Shown in pieces: positions 25,591 through 60,844 of a DNA stretch of 64,000 nt. Location of the stretch: assembly GCF_037975245.1 (NCBI RefSeq), contig NC_092583.1, positions 11,857,764 through 11,921,763 of the forward strand. Direction: 5' to 3'. Every line of letters begins with the position of its first letter. Position 1 is the first letter of the stretch. This stretch comes from Apostichopus japonicus. Taxonomy: Eukaryota; Echinodermata; Holothuroidea; Aspidochirotida; Stichopodidae. The notes beneath the pieces were generated by a model. It saw only the letters and a list, made by a program, of their open reading frames with translations. It did not search any database and was not told the origin of the DNA. The position numbers and the translations under genes are program-made.

Positions 25591-27663
25591 TACTTTGCAC
25601 AACCTTGATTTATACCTAATTTTCTACCCAAGTTAGTCGACCTAGCTAGCTAGCTTGCCTCTTATATAATATACCATTTCACGTCAGACTTCTCTCCTAC
25701 ATGACGGTCCATGTTAATACAGCTTATGTTTTTGGTTACCTTTAATTTTCAAATTAATTTGCATTTATTTTAACGCTAAATGGTACAATAAATTTACTGA
25801 AAGTAAAAGACAATTTTACTACAGTAAAATATAAGTCCCGCTAAATGGTTTTTTATTGTGTTTTTTTGTGTGTTATTCCGTAAAGTATAATTCAATTTGA
25901 AAGTCAAACTTATTTTCATAAGTGTTATGGTATTCCACTTGAAGTGGAATTCAGAGATGAAGTGACTTACTAAAGAGTTCAGTTAGGGAGCAGACACGGA
26001 CTCAACCTCCCCCCCCCCCAGAAAACAACATCTTCTTCCCGTTCCCTCTCCCCTTCCACCCACCCCATCCATACTTGTTATCTCCCGCCCCACTCTAACC
26101 TCTCCTCCCGACCCCAACCTCCCATTCCCCATCTAGGAACAAATGTTGTTCCCCTGATCTATATACTGACTTTTGTCGTCATTGTTTGGCAGTCTAAGGC
26201 TTAGCAATCATGTGGTTTGATACATTGTTATTTTGCTTGGTTCTTCTCTATGATAACTACCTTATTAATCTACTGGTCGATCAAAGTAAATAAACAGGGC
26301 ACCGCGGGGTAGGATGTGGTCTGTACACTGATCTGTACACTAACAGTTAGTGTACAGATCAGTGGGTCTGTATAGTGGTAGAGAATTCAGGAGTTGTGGA
26401 TACCATCGGCCATACCGAATCGGTCCAGTTTTTAAACCAACTCGCGTCAAGTTGCTCCGATACGTCCGTTGTCTCTAATTTTGTGACCGTTAAAAGTCGT
26501 TGAGGACTTGCTTTAGTTGAAGCACATAAGCCTACTGAAGACACAGTGTAGTGTGCTAGGGGGTTGGGTGGGGTGGGGTGGAGTGGGAGGGAATAGTTCA
26601 TACGCTAGAGGTCATCCTTTTTTAGCATCGACTTTTAACACACTACAAGTTGCTAGAAGTGTTTAATAGTAATTTCCTTCTGTAGGCTCTGACCCTCCAT
26701 ATATATCTCCAGACATAGATCGAGGGTTCAATTAGCCATTTAAAAGTTCAGTGGAGACAAATTGCTCTGATGGTGGCAGTCTAATATCTCGGTTGAAATC
26801 TGGGAATCAGTGACCATTAGGCCTATCTCACTTTCTAGCATATTTTGGGTTAATATCGACTACCTTTAACTAATATCTTCTTACATTTTTTTTTGCAAGC
26901 AACTTTTCATTCCAGTGAAAATGTTGTTCTACAGATGATATTAGCTGCGTCAATTATTGCTACTGCTTTTGCAAAAGGTGATATTTTACAACATTTTAAA
27001 AGTTCTATTTTTTCCGTTCACATTAAGAAACGTCTCAGAGGGCAAAATTAAAGAGAAAAGGATATGTATACATAATGTCGTAAATATTTCTGTTTAACGT
27101 AATTATAGACCTTCGAAAGGTTTATGGAAGACATGGGAGCGGTGGGTTGGGTGTAACCCAGCAACCCTCATGATTCCCATTCCCATGTGTGTTGTTTTTT
27201 TTCTCAACAAAAGGAAACATTTCTTTTATATACATCATGGTAGGAGACGTGATATACTGTGAATAGAGGGCGATATGCTGATTTACTGTGCAACGCGCTG
27301 TTCGAAATTTGTGCAGTCAAGATTATCCGTGGTGATCACTTATAAGATGATAGCTACGAATTACAATTAAATCAGTTGTGAAATGGCAAACCGTACTGAT
27401 GCTAGTTCATGATTATGTGTCACACATTCAACATAAATTTATGTCTTAAGTAATCTTTTTATGAACTTTTTCATGTTGGCCCTATATAGAAGACTTATGA
27501 ACGATATTAGACAAGAAGAAATCATATATTTTTTCCTACTGAAACTTACCAGCTCTTAATAACGTACTTTTGAAAGTCACTGTAGAGCGGTCCTACAAGA
27601 GAACCAAGCGGTGGTGAACAAGCTGTGCATCTCATGTGTAAGTCAATCTTTGCAGGTTTAGTG
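25591..27663. other. unassigned; one perfect 37-bp palindrome
   Basis: I see no gene. There are C-rich tracts near 26008-26140 and G-rich sequence near 26560-26590. An 18-bp perfect inverted repeat with a 1-bp centre spans 26327-26363 (arms start ACTGATCTGTACACTAAC). Confidence 0.5.
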
Positions 27664-27671
27664 ATGTTAAC

Positions 27672-28042
27672 CAGTGGCGTAGGAAGGTACTTTTGAGTGG
27701 GGGGGGGGGCTGAAGACTGATGGCCGGCCTGGGGGAGGGGTCTAAGGGTAGGGGTGTCCCCCTCCCCCTTTGGAATTTTTTGCATTTCCAGGTGGCCTCA
27801 GATGCAATTTGGTGCAATATAGCACACTTCAACACCCACTCCATTTTGTAAACTTAATTTTGTATTTTCACCTGGCCTTAGATGCAATTTGGTGCTCCAA
27901 ATGAGATTTTTTTTCTCATTTGGAAATGAAAAAGGGGTTTTCTGACTTGCGAACCGGGGGGGGGGCGGAATGATACTTCCGCCCCTCCACATTTTTCACT
28001 GGGGGGCTGGCGCCCCCAGCCCCCCCGGTTCCTACGCCCTTG
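27672..28042. mobile_element. hAT-like MITE, 371 bp, second subfamily
   Basis: A perfect 8-bp target duplication ATGTTAAC flanks it (27664-27671 and 28043-28050). The ends are inverted: CAGTGGCGTAGGAA and, reverse-complemented, CAAGGGCGTAGGAA. Eight-base duplications and CAGNG ends are hallmarks of hAT elements. The interior is non-coding, with a G-rich left side and a 'ggtgg/tggcctcagatgcaatttggtg' segment repeated twice (near 27792 and 27875). Confidence 0.9.
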
Positions 28043-28059
28043 ATGTTAACCACGGAAAT

Positions 28060-28380
28060 GTATACATAACCCAGTCTTCACATTTATGAATTGCGCCATC
28101 CTTATTTTCTTAGGTCACACATAAGTGTTGGCGAGTGACAAAATTCCGTTTTTCTGAAGACAATATTGCTATTTCTAGAAGTCTTGAAGATGTGATGGTC
28201 GAGTCAACAAGACCTTTAATGGTTCCAAATGATATTATTGGTTCCACATGGAATAATTCACAGGCCCTAATCGGGCAATTGGGAAGATTCCCCTTATCCA
28301 TTTGGGTCTCACCAGTAAAGCCCACAAAGAGCCACAACTTTCCTGTTGCACTATTGCACATTTCAACCAAATAAAACCCA
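28060..28380. other. segment open on both strands, unrecognised
   Basis: For about 240-260 bp there are overlapping open frames on both strands (plus 28135-28374, minus 28110-28370), which is unusual in this AT-rich DNA. I recognise no domain in either. The plus strand has no obvious splice sites. It may be a relic of a coding transposon or an exon of an unknown gene. Confidence 0.3.
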
Positions 28381-28607
28381 CGAGCTCAAAATGGACACGC
28401 TAGCCAGGGGATGATTCATTTGTGATTATCTAAGGCCATTAAGTTGGCAAGCTTCCTCTGTCCAAAATCTTTATTAGTTAAAACTGGTGAAAGAGCAATA
28501 AGGGAAAGAGAGGGAGAGGAACAGAGAGGGGAGAGAATAAAGGGGAATGTGTGACAAAAATATTAGCAGGAAACTTCAGGTCATGTTTTATAAGGTATTC
28601 CTTAATA

Positions 28608-28737
28608 CCCTCCTCAGTCACCCCCTAACCCACCCTCCTCAGTCACCCCCTAACCCACCCTCCTCAGTCACCCCCTAACCCACCCTCCCCAGTCACCCCC
28701 TAACCCACCCTCCCCAGTCACACCCTAACCCACCACC
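28608..28737. repeat. 25-bp minisatellite, five copies
   Basis: The unit is CCCTCCTCAGTCACCCCCTA plus ACCCA, nearly identical across five copies, with a T-to-C change shared by the last two. No other role is evident. Confidence 0.9.
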
Positions 28738-29038
28738 ACTCAAGACTGTTCCATTTTGAAATACACGATTACCCACATTAACAGTAGGTCATATTTTACT
28801 GTAAAATATCTTTACAATATTTTTTTTAACAAATTACTAAATTCTCTATTAATCCGAACTTTCAACAAATTCTTTAGTCTACGTCAGCTTTCATTATCAT
28901 TTGATATGATTTTAATGACCTTTATCAGTGAAATCATACCTTTATCTTTTGCTCTTTCTTTTTTCTAAAAATACTTCTGAAATCATTCTTCCCTCACATA
29001 ATTATTCCGGTTGTCCAAAATAGACCCACCTACTCCAT

Positions 29039-30238
29039 TTGTCGTTACTCAATTCAATTTCAAAATGTGTAATTATGAATAAACTTGCCATGGTGGATTT
29101 TGCTTTACACTGTACCGCTTTAAAGGTTTCTACTTTTCAAAGATTACTTCGTAATCCAGTCACCATGTCTGGGCGTATTCTTCTAGCGAAATATGGTATT
29201 AACGTTGCGGATTTTTATAAGAATGGTGATTATTGGGTTAATCTCGTTAGCCGACGTGTTCACAATCCATTCTGGAAAGATGTTTTTTACTCCACTTGGT
29301 TATACCTGAATAATTTTTTGAATTCTCCTCATTTGGATAGTTCGCTTTTCTGTAGTCTGCCAATTTGGAATATCTCCCTGGTGACGATAGGGGATTTCCC
29401 GGTTGATTATCGTCATTGGGCGCTTCATGGCGTACTTTTCATTGGTGACTTGATTGATGAAAACGGACATTTTCTTCCTTTGATTCACTTTCTTGAGAAG
29501 TATCCCATTAAGACCAATTTTTTGGAATATCATGGCCTTTTTCGGTCTGTAAAAACCAGGCTGCGTAGTTTTACAGATGCCTGTAATGTTGAGTATCTTT
29601 GTGGCCCTGTTAACAGTTTCATAAATATACTATTGAATATGGGTAGCTTTGATTGTAAATATGTTTACAATCATTTGCTGTATTCTTCTTACCGCCCGTG
29701 TAAATCTTATCTCAAATGGACAGAATCGTTCAGTATTACTAGAGCGGATTGGGCCTTGTATTGTACAGTCCCTTTTAACTCTAGTAGTGATATTTACATT
29801 CGCTGGTTTCAGTATCGTATTCTTCATAGAATCATCCCGACAAATTATTATTTGCAAAAGACTGGTATTGTTGCATCAAATATGTGCACTTTTTGCCTGC
29901 TTAATCTTGAAACAATAGAACATTTGTTTTATCATTGTGATTTTGTTCAGAGAATTTGGAAATTCTTTGAAAACCTTTTCATTAATGTTGATATTAAATT
30001 TCATTTGGATATTTCTGAAGTTTTGTTTGGGGGCGACTTTTCACGTGTCCTCAATTTAATGCTCATTTTGATAAAATGTTACATTTTTAGTTGTAAGAAA
30101 ATTAAGATTCTTCCCACAGTGATTGGCACTGTGAAATATCTGAAAGAATATTTTATGATACAAAAATTGATTTTTCAAAAGAATATGGATGAGTTGGTAT
30201 GGGAGAAGTATTGGCTCCCTTGGGTACTTTTACTTTAA
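29039..30238 (+). pseudogene. LINE ORF2 C-terminal fragment
   Basis: The frame is open for 399 codons, but the first 17 or so lie in host flank and the left target duplication, so LINE protein starts at about codon 18-19. Residues near 254-300 hold a tryptophan/arginine-rich stretch and the zinc-type motif (C283, C286, H295, C300) typical of the region after the reverse transcriptase domain in L1/Tx1-like ORF2 proteins. The family normally has about 1,000 residues or more, so two-thirds or more is absent. The 3' UTR is short (about 90 bp). Clade assignment is from motif layout only. Confidence 0.8.
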
Positions 30239-30332
30239 TCGTGACAGTTCGTTTATTATTTTTGTTGTCACTTGTTGAATTCATCCTTTTATTGTGTATT
30301 GTATGATTTTCATGAGCAATAAAAAAATAAAA
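29092..30332 (+). mobile_element. 5'-truncated LINE (L1/Tx1-like ORF2 3' end) with TSD
   Basis: The insertion is bounded by an 11-bp target duplication AAACTTGCCAT (29081-29091 and 30333-30343) and ends in an A-rich tail (aataaaaaaataaaa). Inside is one open frame to the stop at 30238. It encodes the C-terminal part of a LINE ORF2, ending with a C-x2-C-x8-H-x4-C zinc-type motif of the L1/Tx1 kind. The endonuclease and most of the reverse transcriptase are missing, so this is a dead 5'-truncated copy of about 1.24 kb. The intact reading frame suggests a fairly young insertion. Confidence 0.85.
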
Positions 30333-30343
30333 AAACTTGCCAT

Positions 30344-31747
30344 CTACAGTTTCATAAAAATTTAACATTTCATATTTAAGATGACTTGCACAACTATGAT
30401 AGAATTCGATCATACCTTGGCACTATATCTTAAAATATTCCTAAACTTTTACCGATGAAAATGGTCTACATTGTTAGAACATTTAGAAAGCTGTGGTTAA
30501 GACAACAGCAACCACAGTTATTTCATTATCAGTATTCACGGTTGTCGAAATGTTGATGTCACCATATTGCCTTAAAACATTGTTATTTACTTTGGATGGA
30601 ATTGCTTAAGCTTTTGACAAAATGTGGACGTTGAATGGATTATAAGAGTAAACACGAATCTCTGGATTTTTCATATAGTTTATCATCCAATTGTTTAGAG
30701 TTATGGCCTCGTTGGAAAAATAGTCGCAATTAATGGACGTTAACATTAACAATTTCAAGGAAGCAATATATACCTTGCACAAGATCGTGATACGTGGCGG
30801 AGTACTACTACTACTACTACTACTACTACTGCCTCGTTTGGACACTTTGTTTCGGGGGTGGGAGAGGTGAGGGGGGGGGGGACAAACAACTATTTTTGTG
30901 ATGCAAAAGAGGCCAGCATCTCCCCTCCCCCAGTTGTTAAACCTAGTGACATCTCCGGGAATCGCATGTACATTCCAACATAAAAAGAAACTTGTAGGGT
31001 AGGTGTAAGCCATGTTCGATGATAATATGAGCATGTCATGCATCCGACTATGACTAAGTTACACCTGTAACTATATTAAAAATACTACATACATGCTCAT
31101 AGCCAAACACCAGACTTAAAAAAAAAGCAAAAAAGAGAGTGCTATTTAAAGATATGAATGTATAAGATATGAATTTTCACAAATAATATACCATGACAAC
31201 TGAAGACAATTTGTTCCAATATATCTTTGTAACAATTTACAGAATTTTTTCAATACATTTTCTTGTCGTAAATATCCACTTTTTGTTTAAGAAATAAATT
31301 AAAATACCGCCTCAGATTACAGTGATGAAAATTTACGGCTAGGAAACTGGACCGAAGGCGTACCACTTCGAAAGTGGACTGAACAAATGTACCCAGGGGT
31401 AGTCTTCGGTCACCATTTCACCACGCCATTTCTCCTGTTCATCACTTTACCTCCAACTTCCCTTCTTACTTTCACACTATCATGAAAGAATTTTGCAAGG
31501 AGTGATAACAGTTGAGGTATTGTCCAAATATGGAACAGAATTCCTTACTTTTTTACTGTTTCACTTCTTGGAAACAAAACTTACTGGTTCAGCATATACC
31601 ATTTCTAATGTGATAAGTAGACTGAGTTGAAGTACCTCGTCCCAATTAAAACTTACGGCAGTTTGCTGAGAAGATCTTTTGAAAAAGAATCGTGAACTTA
31701 TCTTTGGTGGCCATATGTAAACCTGCAGTAAATGTATTCACTAGTTG
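30344..31747. other. unassigned
   Basis: I see no gene. An (ACT)n trinucleotide run lies at about 30803-30830, and a G-rich patch near 30853-30883. Confidence 0.5.
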
Positions 31748-32500
31748 GGTGTATATTAATCTTGCACATATAACTAGCAGATAGTGTAGTTTTAAGTATG
31801 CACAATACTTGACCAGTATATTCAATGCATGTTAGTCATGTTTACACAGATTATAAACAACTTGTAAACATAACTAGCAGGTAGTGTAGTTTTAAGTAAG
31901 CTCAATTCTTTACCAGTATAGTCAATGCATTTTTGGCATTTTTCCTTTAAGATTATACACATCTTGAAAACATAACTAGCAGATTGTGTAGTTTTAGTAA
32001 CTTCCATTCTTACCCAGTTGACTCAAGCATTTTGTAATCTGTCATTCTGTAATTGTTGTCCGATTACAAACAACTTGTAAACATAACTAGCACATATTGT
32101 AGTTTTAAGTAAGCTCAACTCTTTACCAGTATACTCAATGCATTTTTCCTTAAGATTAAACACATCTTGTAAACATAACTCACAGGTAGTGTAGTTTTAA
32201 GTAAGTTCAATTCTTTACCAGTTACACTCAATGCATTTTTGTCATCTTTCCATAGATTACAAACAACTTGTAAACATAACTAGCAGGTAGTGTAGTTTTA
32301 AGTAAGTTAACTTCTTTACCAGTACACACAATGCATGTGTCACATTTCCTTTAGATTATAAACAACTTGAAAACATAACTAGCAAATGCTGTAGTTTTAA
32401 ATTTAAGTTCAATTCCTTACTGGTACACCCAATGTGTTTGCGTCAGTTTGGGTTATTACAACTTCTTATTATAACTAACAATTATTGTAGTTCACAGTTC
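31748..32500. repeat. tandem array, eight copies of about 100 bp
   Basis: The anchor 'taactagca(g)' recurs at 31771, 31871, 31973, 32083, 32176, 32277, 32376 and 32472 (spacings 100, 102, 110, 93, 101, 99, 96). Each copy continues 'g(g/a)tagtgtagttttaagtaag', then 'ctttaccagta', then 'caatgcat'. Copies are diverged and the last is worn. It looks like a short satellite array or the inner repeats of a larger element. Confidence 0.9.
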
Positions 32501-34825
32501 TGATATATTCAAAGATCTAAGCACAGTGAAGAAACATATCAAACTGCCTGAACATATTATATAATTTCAAATTACAAAGTTATATCTAAAAGAAAAGGGC
32601 AAAACATTAAAATGTTAATCCAGGCGATTGACTACACTGTTGATTAATGGTGGGTACACAAGAAAATCGTATATTTGAATATATTTCCAAACTTTTTCTG
32701 CCAAAAAAGAAAAAAAATGGCCTGTTGAGGTTATATGGAAGACTAAAAATGTGTTTTTGTGTGTTAGATGCTATCAAACATATACAAAAACTACAAGGTT
32801 GCTGGAGTTAACACCCTGATACACAATTTTTTTTTTACAAACTTAGAAAGAGTACTGTTATACGATTACTATCCTAACGTACAAGGTTGAAAGCCTAACC
32901 TCTCGAAGGGTACAGAAGGTCACATATACAAACCACTTTATATTTATTCATTTACACTTCCTTTTCATTTTTTTCCTTCTTTCTTAACACTCCTTCTCAC
33001 AACCTCAAAATAATTGTCAATAGCACTTACTAAACTCGAGCTGACATGCCTGTGATAACACTTTGGACAGTTCGGAACTTCCATTCAAGCACAATCAGAA
33101 ACTTTGAAGAGGTTCAAACTTAAAGGAGACACAGAACTCAACCGTCTTATATGACAGAGATCTTTGTGAAGAAAACTCCCCACAACCCCCCTCCCCCTCC
33201 CCCACCCCCAAACAAAAACAGCTAAGAGAAATCTTGCTCCATTTGGGAAATTTCGGTTTAAATTGTTGTGTCCGAGATCGGTCATTTTGTAAGTCTGTGA
33301 TGTCATATAGTTCCACTAGGACCTGAAAATTTTTCCTTTCTCTTTGTTGTTTCATTTTTCAAAGCTAAAATGTTCAGTGTTGAAACTGAAACCAATGCCA
33401 TCATTAAGTTATGTCAAGAACCTCGATATTTTCCCAAAAAAATTATCACAGTAATAAATAATGAAAACTATTTTTTTTTTGTGGAAGAAATAAATTAAGC
33501 ACATTAAGCACATAAGCACATAATTTTTGTGGCTTATATGTTCCTTCACTTTCCACCATTTCCCCACCCCATCCCACCCCTTGGCCTCAAAATATGCATT
33601 TATCAGTCAAATTTTGTTAATAAGCACATCATGTCATATTTAGACTTGATCAAAGTCTGCTGCCTTGTGTGTAAAGGAAGTAATTTATTTCTTCAAAAAA
33701 TATTTTATCTCATTATTTATTACTATGATAATTTTTGGGGTAAAATATTATCTGTGATAACTCCCAGGATGAAATAAGATTTTTCTTAGCTGGTTTGGGA
33801 AGCTTTTCATGACAGTTATATCTATCAAATAGAGCCATTATAATGGTTTAGATGTGAGTCTCCTTTAATAGCAGATTAAAATTCGAAGGCATTACAGACG
33901 AGAGACCCTTAAAAATTAATTAAAGAAAAAAAGACACCTTAAATTGCACAAGGAATATCCTTACCCTAGACAAATAAGTTAAAACAGAACACAGCAAGCT
34001 TCAATGTGGTCCATAAAATTTGTTACTAAAGCGTCAACTATGTTGTCATTTTAACTAGTTTGCAACAATAATAAAAAAAACAATAAATTAAAAAAAATCT
34101 TTGTTTTAAATTTAAATTGATAGTGCCAAGCTGATAAGAATTGGCATTAAAAAAAAACTCAAAAGTTGGAAAGCTGTTGAATTCACTGGGAAATGAAGTC
34201 TTGTTTTATACAAAAACAAAATTTAACCTTTCATTTTGAAAGAAGTAAATTCTCTGAATGGATGTCCATGAATAGTAAACCAACTCACGTTGATTCCTGA
34301 TTGAATATCAACAATAAATATGTCTGCTTCCGCAGTTGTTGATTGTCTTGTTTTATGTTGTATGCATGTGAGACATAACTACATATGACAATGCCCTTAC
34401 CTCAAATGTCACTACTCCCCAATACAAATTGGATATGCGAATCATGCCTTGTCTTGCCAACACCTGCCTATGTATTTAAACAAACTCGCTTTAAACTTTT
34501 ATCAACTTCCCCCATCTAAAACTTTTCCCACCTCCCCTCTCCCCCCATCTCCTCCGCCTTTTTTCCGGTGCTGGAAGCATGCAATCACCATGTACTAAAT
34601 ATTAAATATTATATCAGGAATGCTAAAGTTGGAATTGGTCCTTTTCAGTAGATGGTTTGTTATGCATGCATTATACTAGTAGTAACATGTTACCATATAT
34701 ATATATCGTCAAATTTCCAGCAGAGGAAATATACCATTAGTAGTGAAGTTGAATAATTTTCCACTTTTAATGCACATGGTTTTAATATCATTAAAACAAA
34801 AGAAAAGCCAATGAGATGGTCTTAA
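32501..34825. other. unassigned; one dispersed repeat block
   Basis: I see no gene. A block at about 33538-33610 ('ttccttcactttcc', 'atttccccacccca', 'ccttggcctcaaaatatgca') recurs at 37068-37150. A TATATATATATA run lies near 34694-34705. Confidence 0.5.
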
Positions 34826-35180
34826 AGATCTGCTTTATTGGCTTCAATTATAGCACACTATAGCTAGGAAAGTTTTGTGATTACGTAATCGACCTGCCAC
34901 GGGTCGTAAATAGGCCTCAGGCTTTACAATTAGCCTGCGTAGCTTCTTAACATCATTAGGCTCTTTGTGGATACACTGTGTGGATTTATGTTCATGTCTA
35001 CATTGTAGTTAATCATACAGCTTTCACACAAAGACCCTGATACAAGAAAAATATATGTGGCAGGCGTGGCAGACTAATTGGTAAAAAGAGGTCATTTTAC
35101 GACCAAGGCAGGTCGATTAAATAATCTCAAGAAACTTTTCCATGATAGCCTGCTTTAGTTGAGGTCTATATAGCAGACCT
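34826..35180. mobile_element. TTAA-flanked MITE, copy B, in the 3' flank of the TMEM163-like gene
   Basis: This 355-bp copy of the element at 9781-10127 is in the opposite orientation, flanked by TTAA at 34822-34825 and 35181-35184. It lies 145 bp past the stop codon of the minus-strand gene, so it probably sits within its 3' UTR or just beyond. On the minus strand its far end reads CCAATAAAGCAGATCT, giving a canonical AATAAA. It also carries GATTACGTAATC near the 34.88 kb end. Confidence 0.85.
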
Positions 35181-35324
35181 TTAACTGCTGTACTTGACTT
35201 CACAGCAAACATGCATAGACATATAAAAATATCCTCGTCTTCATCTTGGTCGTTATTGCAGACTATATATACAGGTCTGTTCTGGTCTGTTGCATCGGTA
35301 AATGTTTCAATCATTGAGTGTACG

Positions 35325-58517
<23,193 letters not shown>

Positions 58518-58581
58518 GAGTGTACAAGCCGCTAGTAAAATTCAGTACCCTTTTAAGTAACAGATATTGTTACATTTACAC
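58518..58581 (-). other. 5' UTR part of TMEM163-like exon 1
   Basis: A strong acceptor (gtttttcttgttccttgtttacag) ends at 58582, so 64 bp of 5' UTR belong to this exon and at least one more upstream exon is expected. A start-stop pair ATG-TAA lies at 58575-58570. Confidence 0.65.
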
Positions 58582-58823
58582 CTGTAAACAAGGAACAAGA
58601 AAAACATGTCAGTTCATTCTCCTCAAGGATATGTTAATGATTTGTCAAATTCCACTAATTCACTTATTAAGAAGGAAGATGAACAGAAGGTCTGTAATAA
58701 GCATGTATATGGGAATCTATGTGAGTATGTGACGTCAGACATCGACAAACTGACAGCAAGATAAAGATCACAGTTGGGAATAACATTAAAAAAAAAATAA
58801 TTAATTTAATATTAAAAAAAAAT

Positions 58824-58951
58824 TATAAAATAAAATAAAATAAAATAAAATAAAATGAAATGAAATGAAATGAAATGAAATGAAATGAAATGAAATGAAA
58901 TGAAATGAAATGAAATGAAATGAAATGAAATGAAATGAAATGATAATGAAA
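58824..58951. repeat. pentanucleotide array (AAAAT)n then (AAATG)n
   Basis: About six AAAAT units pass into about twenty TGAAA units, a clean point-mutation-then-expansion history. Confidence 0.95.
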
Positions 58952-59374
58952 TGAAATATAAAAAATATAAAAAATGTAATAAATTAAATAAAATTAAAAT
59001 ATAAATGAAGTGATTGACTTCAGGTATGCATGCTTCTGGTGTACAAAGTGGATACTTCAGAACAGTGAATAAATTATCTGACCTTTAATACAGACTACTA
59101 AAACTTGTAAGTATATACTGATATTCATGAATAAACTATACACTACAGTATTACAGCTGATTGCCATATGTTACTGGGTAAAGTACCATGGATAGTAAAA
59201 GAGAATTTTAACAGATCTGTACTAAGGTATTACATGAGCTCGTAAGCTACTGAACCGATTCATAACAGTTAAAGTGATATATTGTTTATAAGTGAACAAC
59301 TTTAACATAGTTTTTTAAAGTATATATATTTGTATAAATAAACAGGGGAGAGCAACCACCATTTTTGTACTGAC

Positions 59375-59660
59375 GTTAGGGGGGGGGGGGTTAGATTTTA
59401 TTTCATACTGGGAAGGGGTCTAAAGAGAGGAAAGGGGTCTAGGGGGAGGGAAGGTACCTCCCCCTTTGCGAAATTTTGGTAAACTGCAGGCTGTGTATAT
59501 ATGCAAACTGCTGCAATATTTTTGCAACTTTTTAAGCAAAGTAGAAGAAATTTTTCAGTTGTTCTGCATATACACATCAACTGGGAAGGTCTGCCAGTGT
59601 GAGTGGGGTTGGGGTGGGGGTGGGGGTGGGAGAGATGGAGGAGGAGTTGAGCCACCTGAT
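59375..59660. repeat. G-rich dispersed sequence, possible MITE relative
   Basis: The segment has 'ggggtcta' twice and 'ggtacctccccctttg', similar to part of the hAT-like MITE at 27672-28042. Its right part ('ccacctgatttta') is echoed near 61091. The ends are not defined. Confidence 0.35.
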
Positions 59661-59998
59661 TTTATTCTGTAGGGATAAAGCTCTCCATTTGAACAAATTC
59701 AATATTCATAACAATATTCATGCCATATTTTATAACTCTGTTATTTGTGGGATATAGTAAGTTGATGTGTATTGTAATTCAGGAAATGACAATGAGAAAT
59801 ACCTTGTGAAATTCTAGGCCTGACTAAATATTAATCAATACTTAATAAACATAATGAGAACAGCTGTAGAGAACAATATATAATATGAGATATCAAGTCC
59901 ACCGAATAACTCAATATTATTTATTTAAAGTGATATTAAAGCTTTTGAAGTATGCAAATTCTTGCTATTAACTGATTTTATCAAAATATTACCAAAAA

Positions 59999-60002
59999 CA
60001 TA

Positions 60003-60051
<49 letters not shown>

Positions 60052-60063
60052 GTATATATATAA
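59999..60063. repeat. TA-rich microsatellite
   Basis: (TA)n with periodic G interruptions. Confidence 0.95.
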
Positions 60064-60375
60064 AATAAATTTGTTAGACTGAGTTTGGAGGATAAAAGAT
60101 AATGTGTGAACATAGGAATGTACGTTAGGTTAAAAATGCTCAATCCTAAAAACTGCGTATACATCTGACGGTGAAATCGTATGCAAATGATATTTAAATG
60201 CATACAAGCAAAGAGTGTCAATGTCATCCAAAAGTGAAGAAAATAAAAATAAACAGAGAAACTGCTGTGAGTAGAAATGTTGGATGTTTCTAGTAGCAAA
60301 ACATGCAGAGAGTTTCACACATGGTGATATGTGTCAGGTGTTTGTATGTAGCAGGTGAAATAATCTTGTGCTTAA

Positions 60376-60844
60376 GGTGGCATACTCCTGTTAGAGTCTA
60401 TATCAATCCGCCCGGGTGTTCTCCATCAGGAAAAGTGCCAAAATGCAGCAGGAAACATCTTTTTTACCTGTTATAAATCAGGATTTGAATTCCTGTTGCT
60501 TGCATGTTGAAGGGCATGAATGGAAGTACATGTGATGCAAAAATTGGGCCAATCGAGGCAATTTTACATCCCTTTAGGCTTCCCAGGAGCAGCGTACGAA
60601 AATTGTTAAACTACTGAGTGAAAAGTTTTGTTTTAGTGACGAAAACCTCCGACTCGGATAGCAAAAAATCTACATGGTCATGTCACGATACAGAAAATTG
60701 ATGGTGCCATGAAAGGCCAACTCGTCAGCTATCCTGTGATGGATAGCGTTAAGCTAGTGAGATATTCTATCTTGACTTAGAGACCACATTACTTTTGTGA
60801 TTTAGTGTGTAAGTCAATAGGGCTGTTAATGGGCGTATGCTACC
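60376..60844. mobile_element. MITE-like element with GGTGGCATAC ends, 469 bp
   Basis: The left end (after TTAA, 60372-60375) reads GGTGGCATACTCC. The right end, reverse-complemented, reads GGTAGCATACGCCC, followed outside by TTAT. The inverted ends agree at most of about 20 positions. The interior is non-coding. If the TTAA/TTAT pair is a decayed duplication it would fit a TTAA-targeting family. Confidence 0.55.

Noticed and set aside
28440-28483. Strong pyrimidine-rich acceptor on the minus strand as a terminal exon
   Set aside because: It would end the protein after three residues in mid-TM6, and the exon at 35370 fits better. It may be a cryptic site or belong to another transcript.
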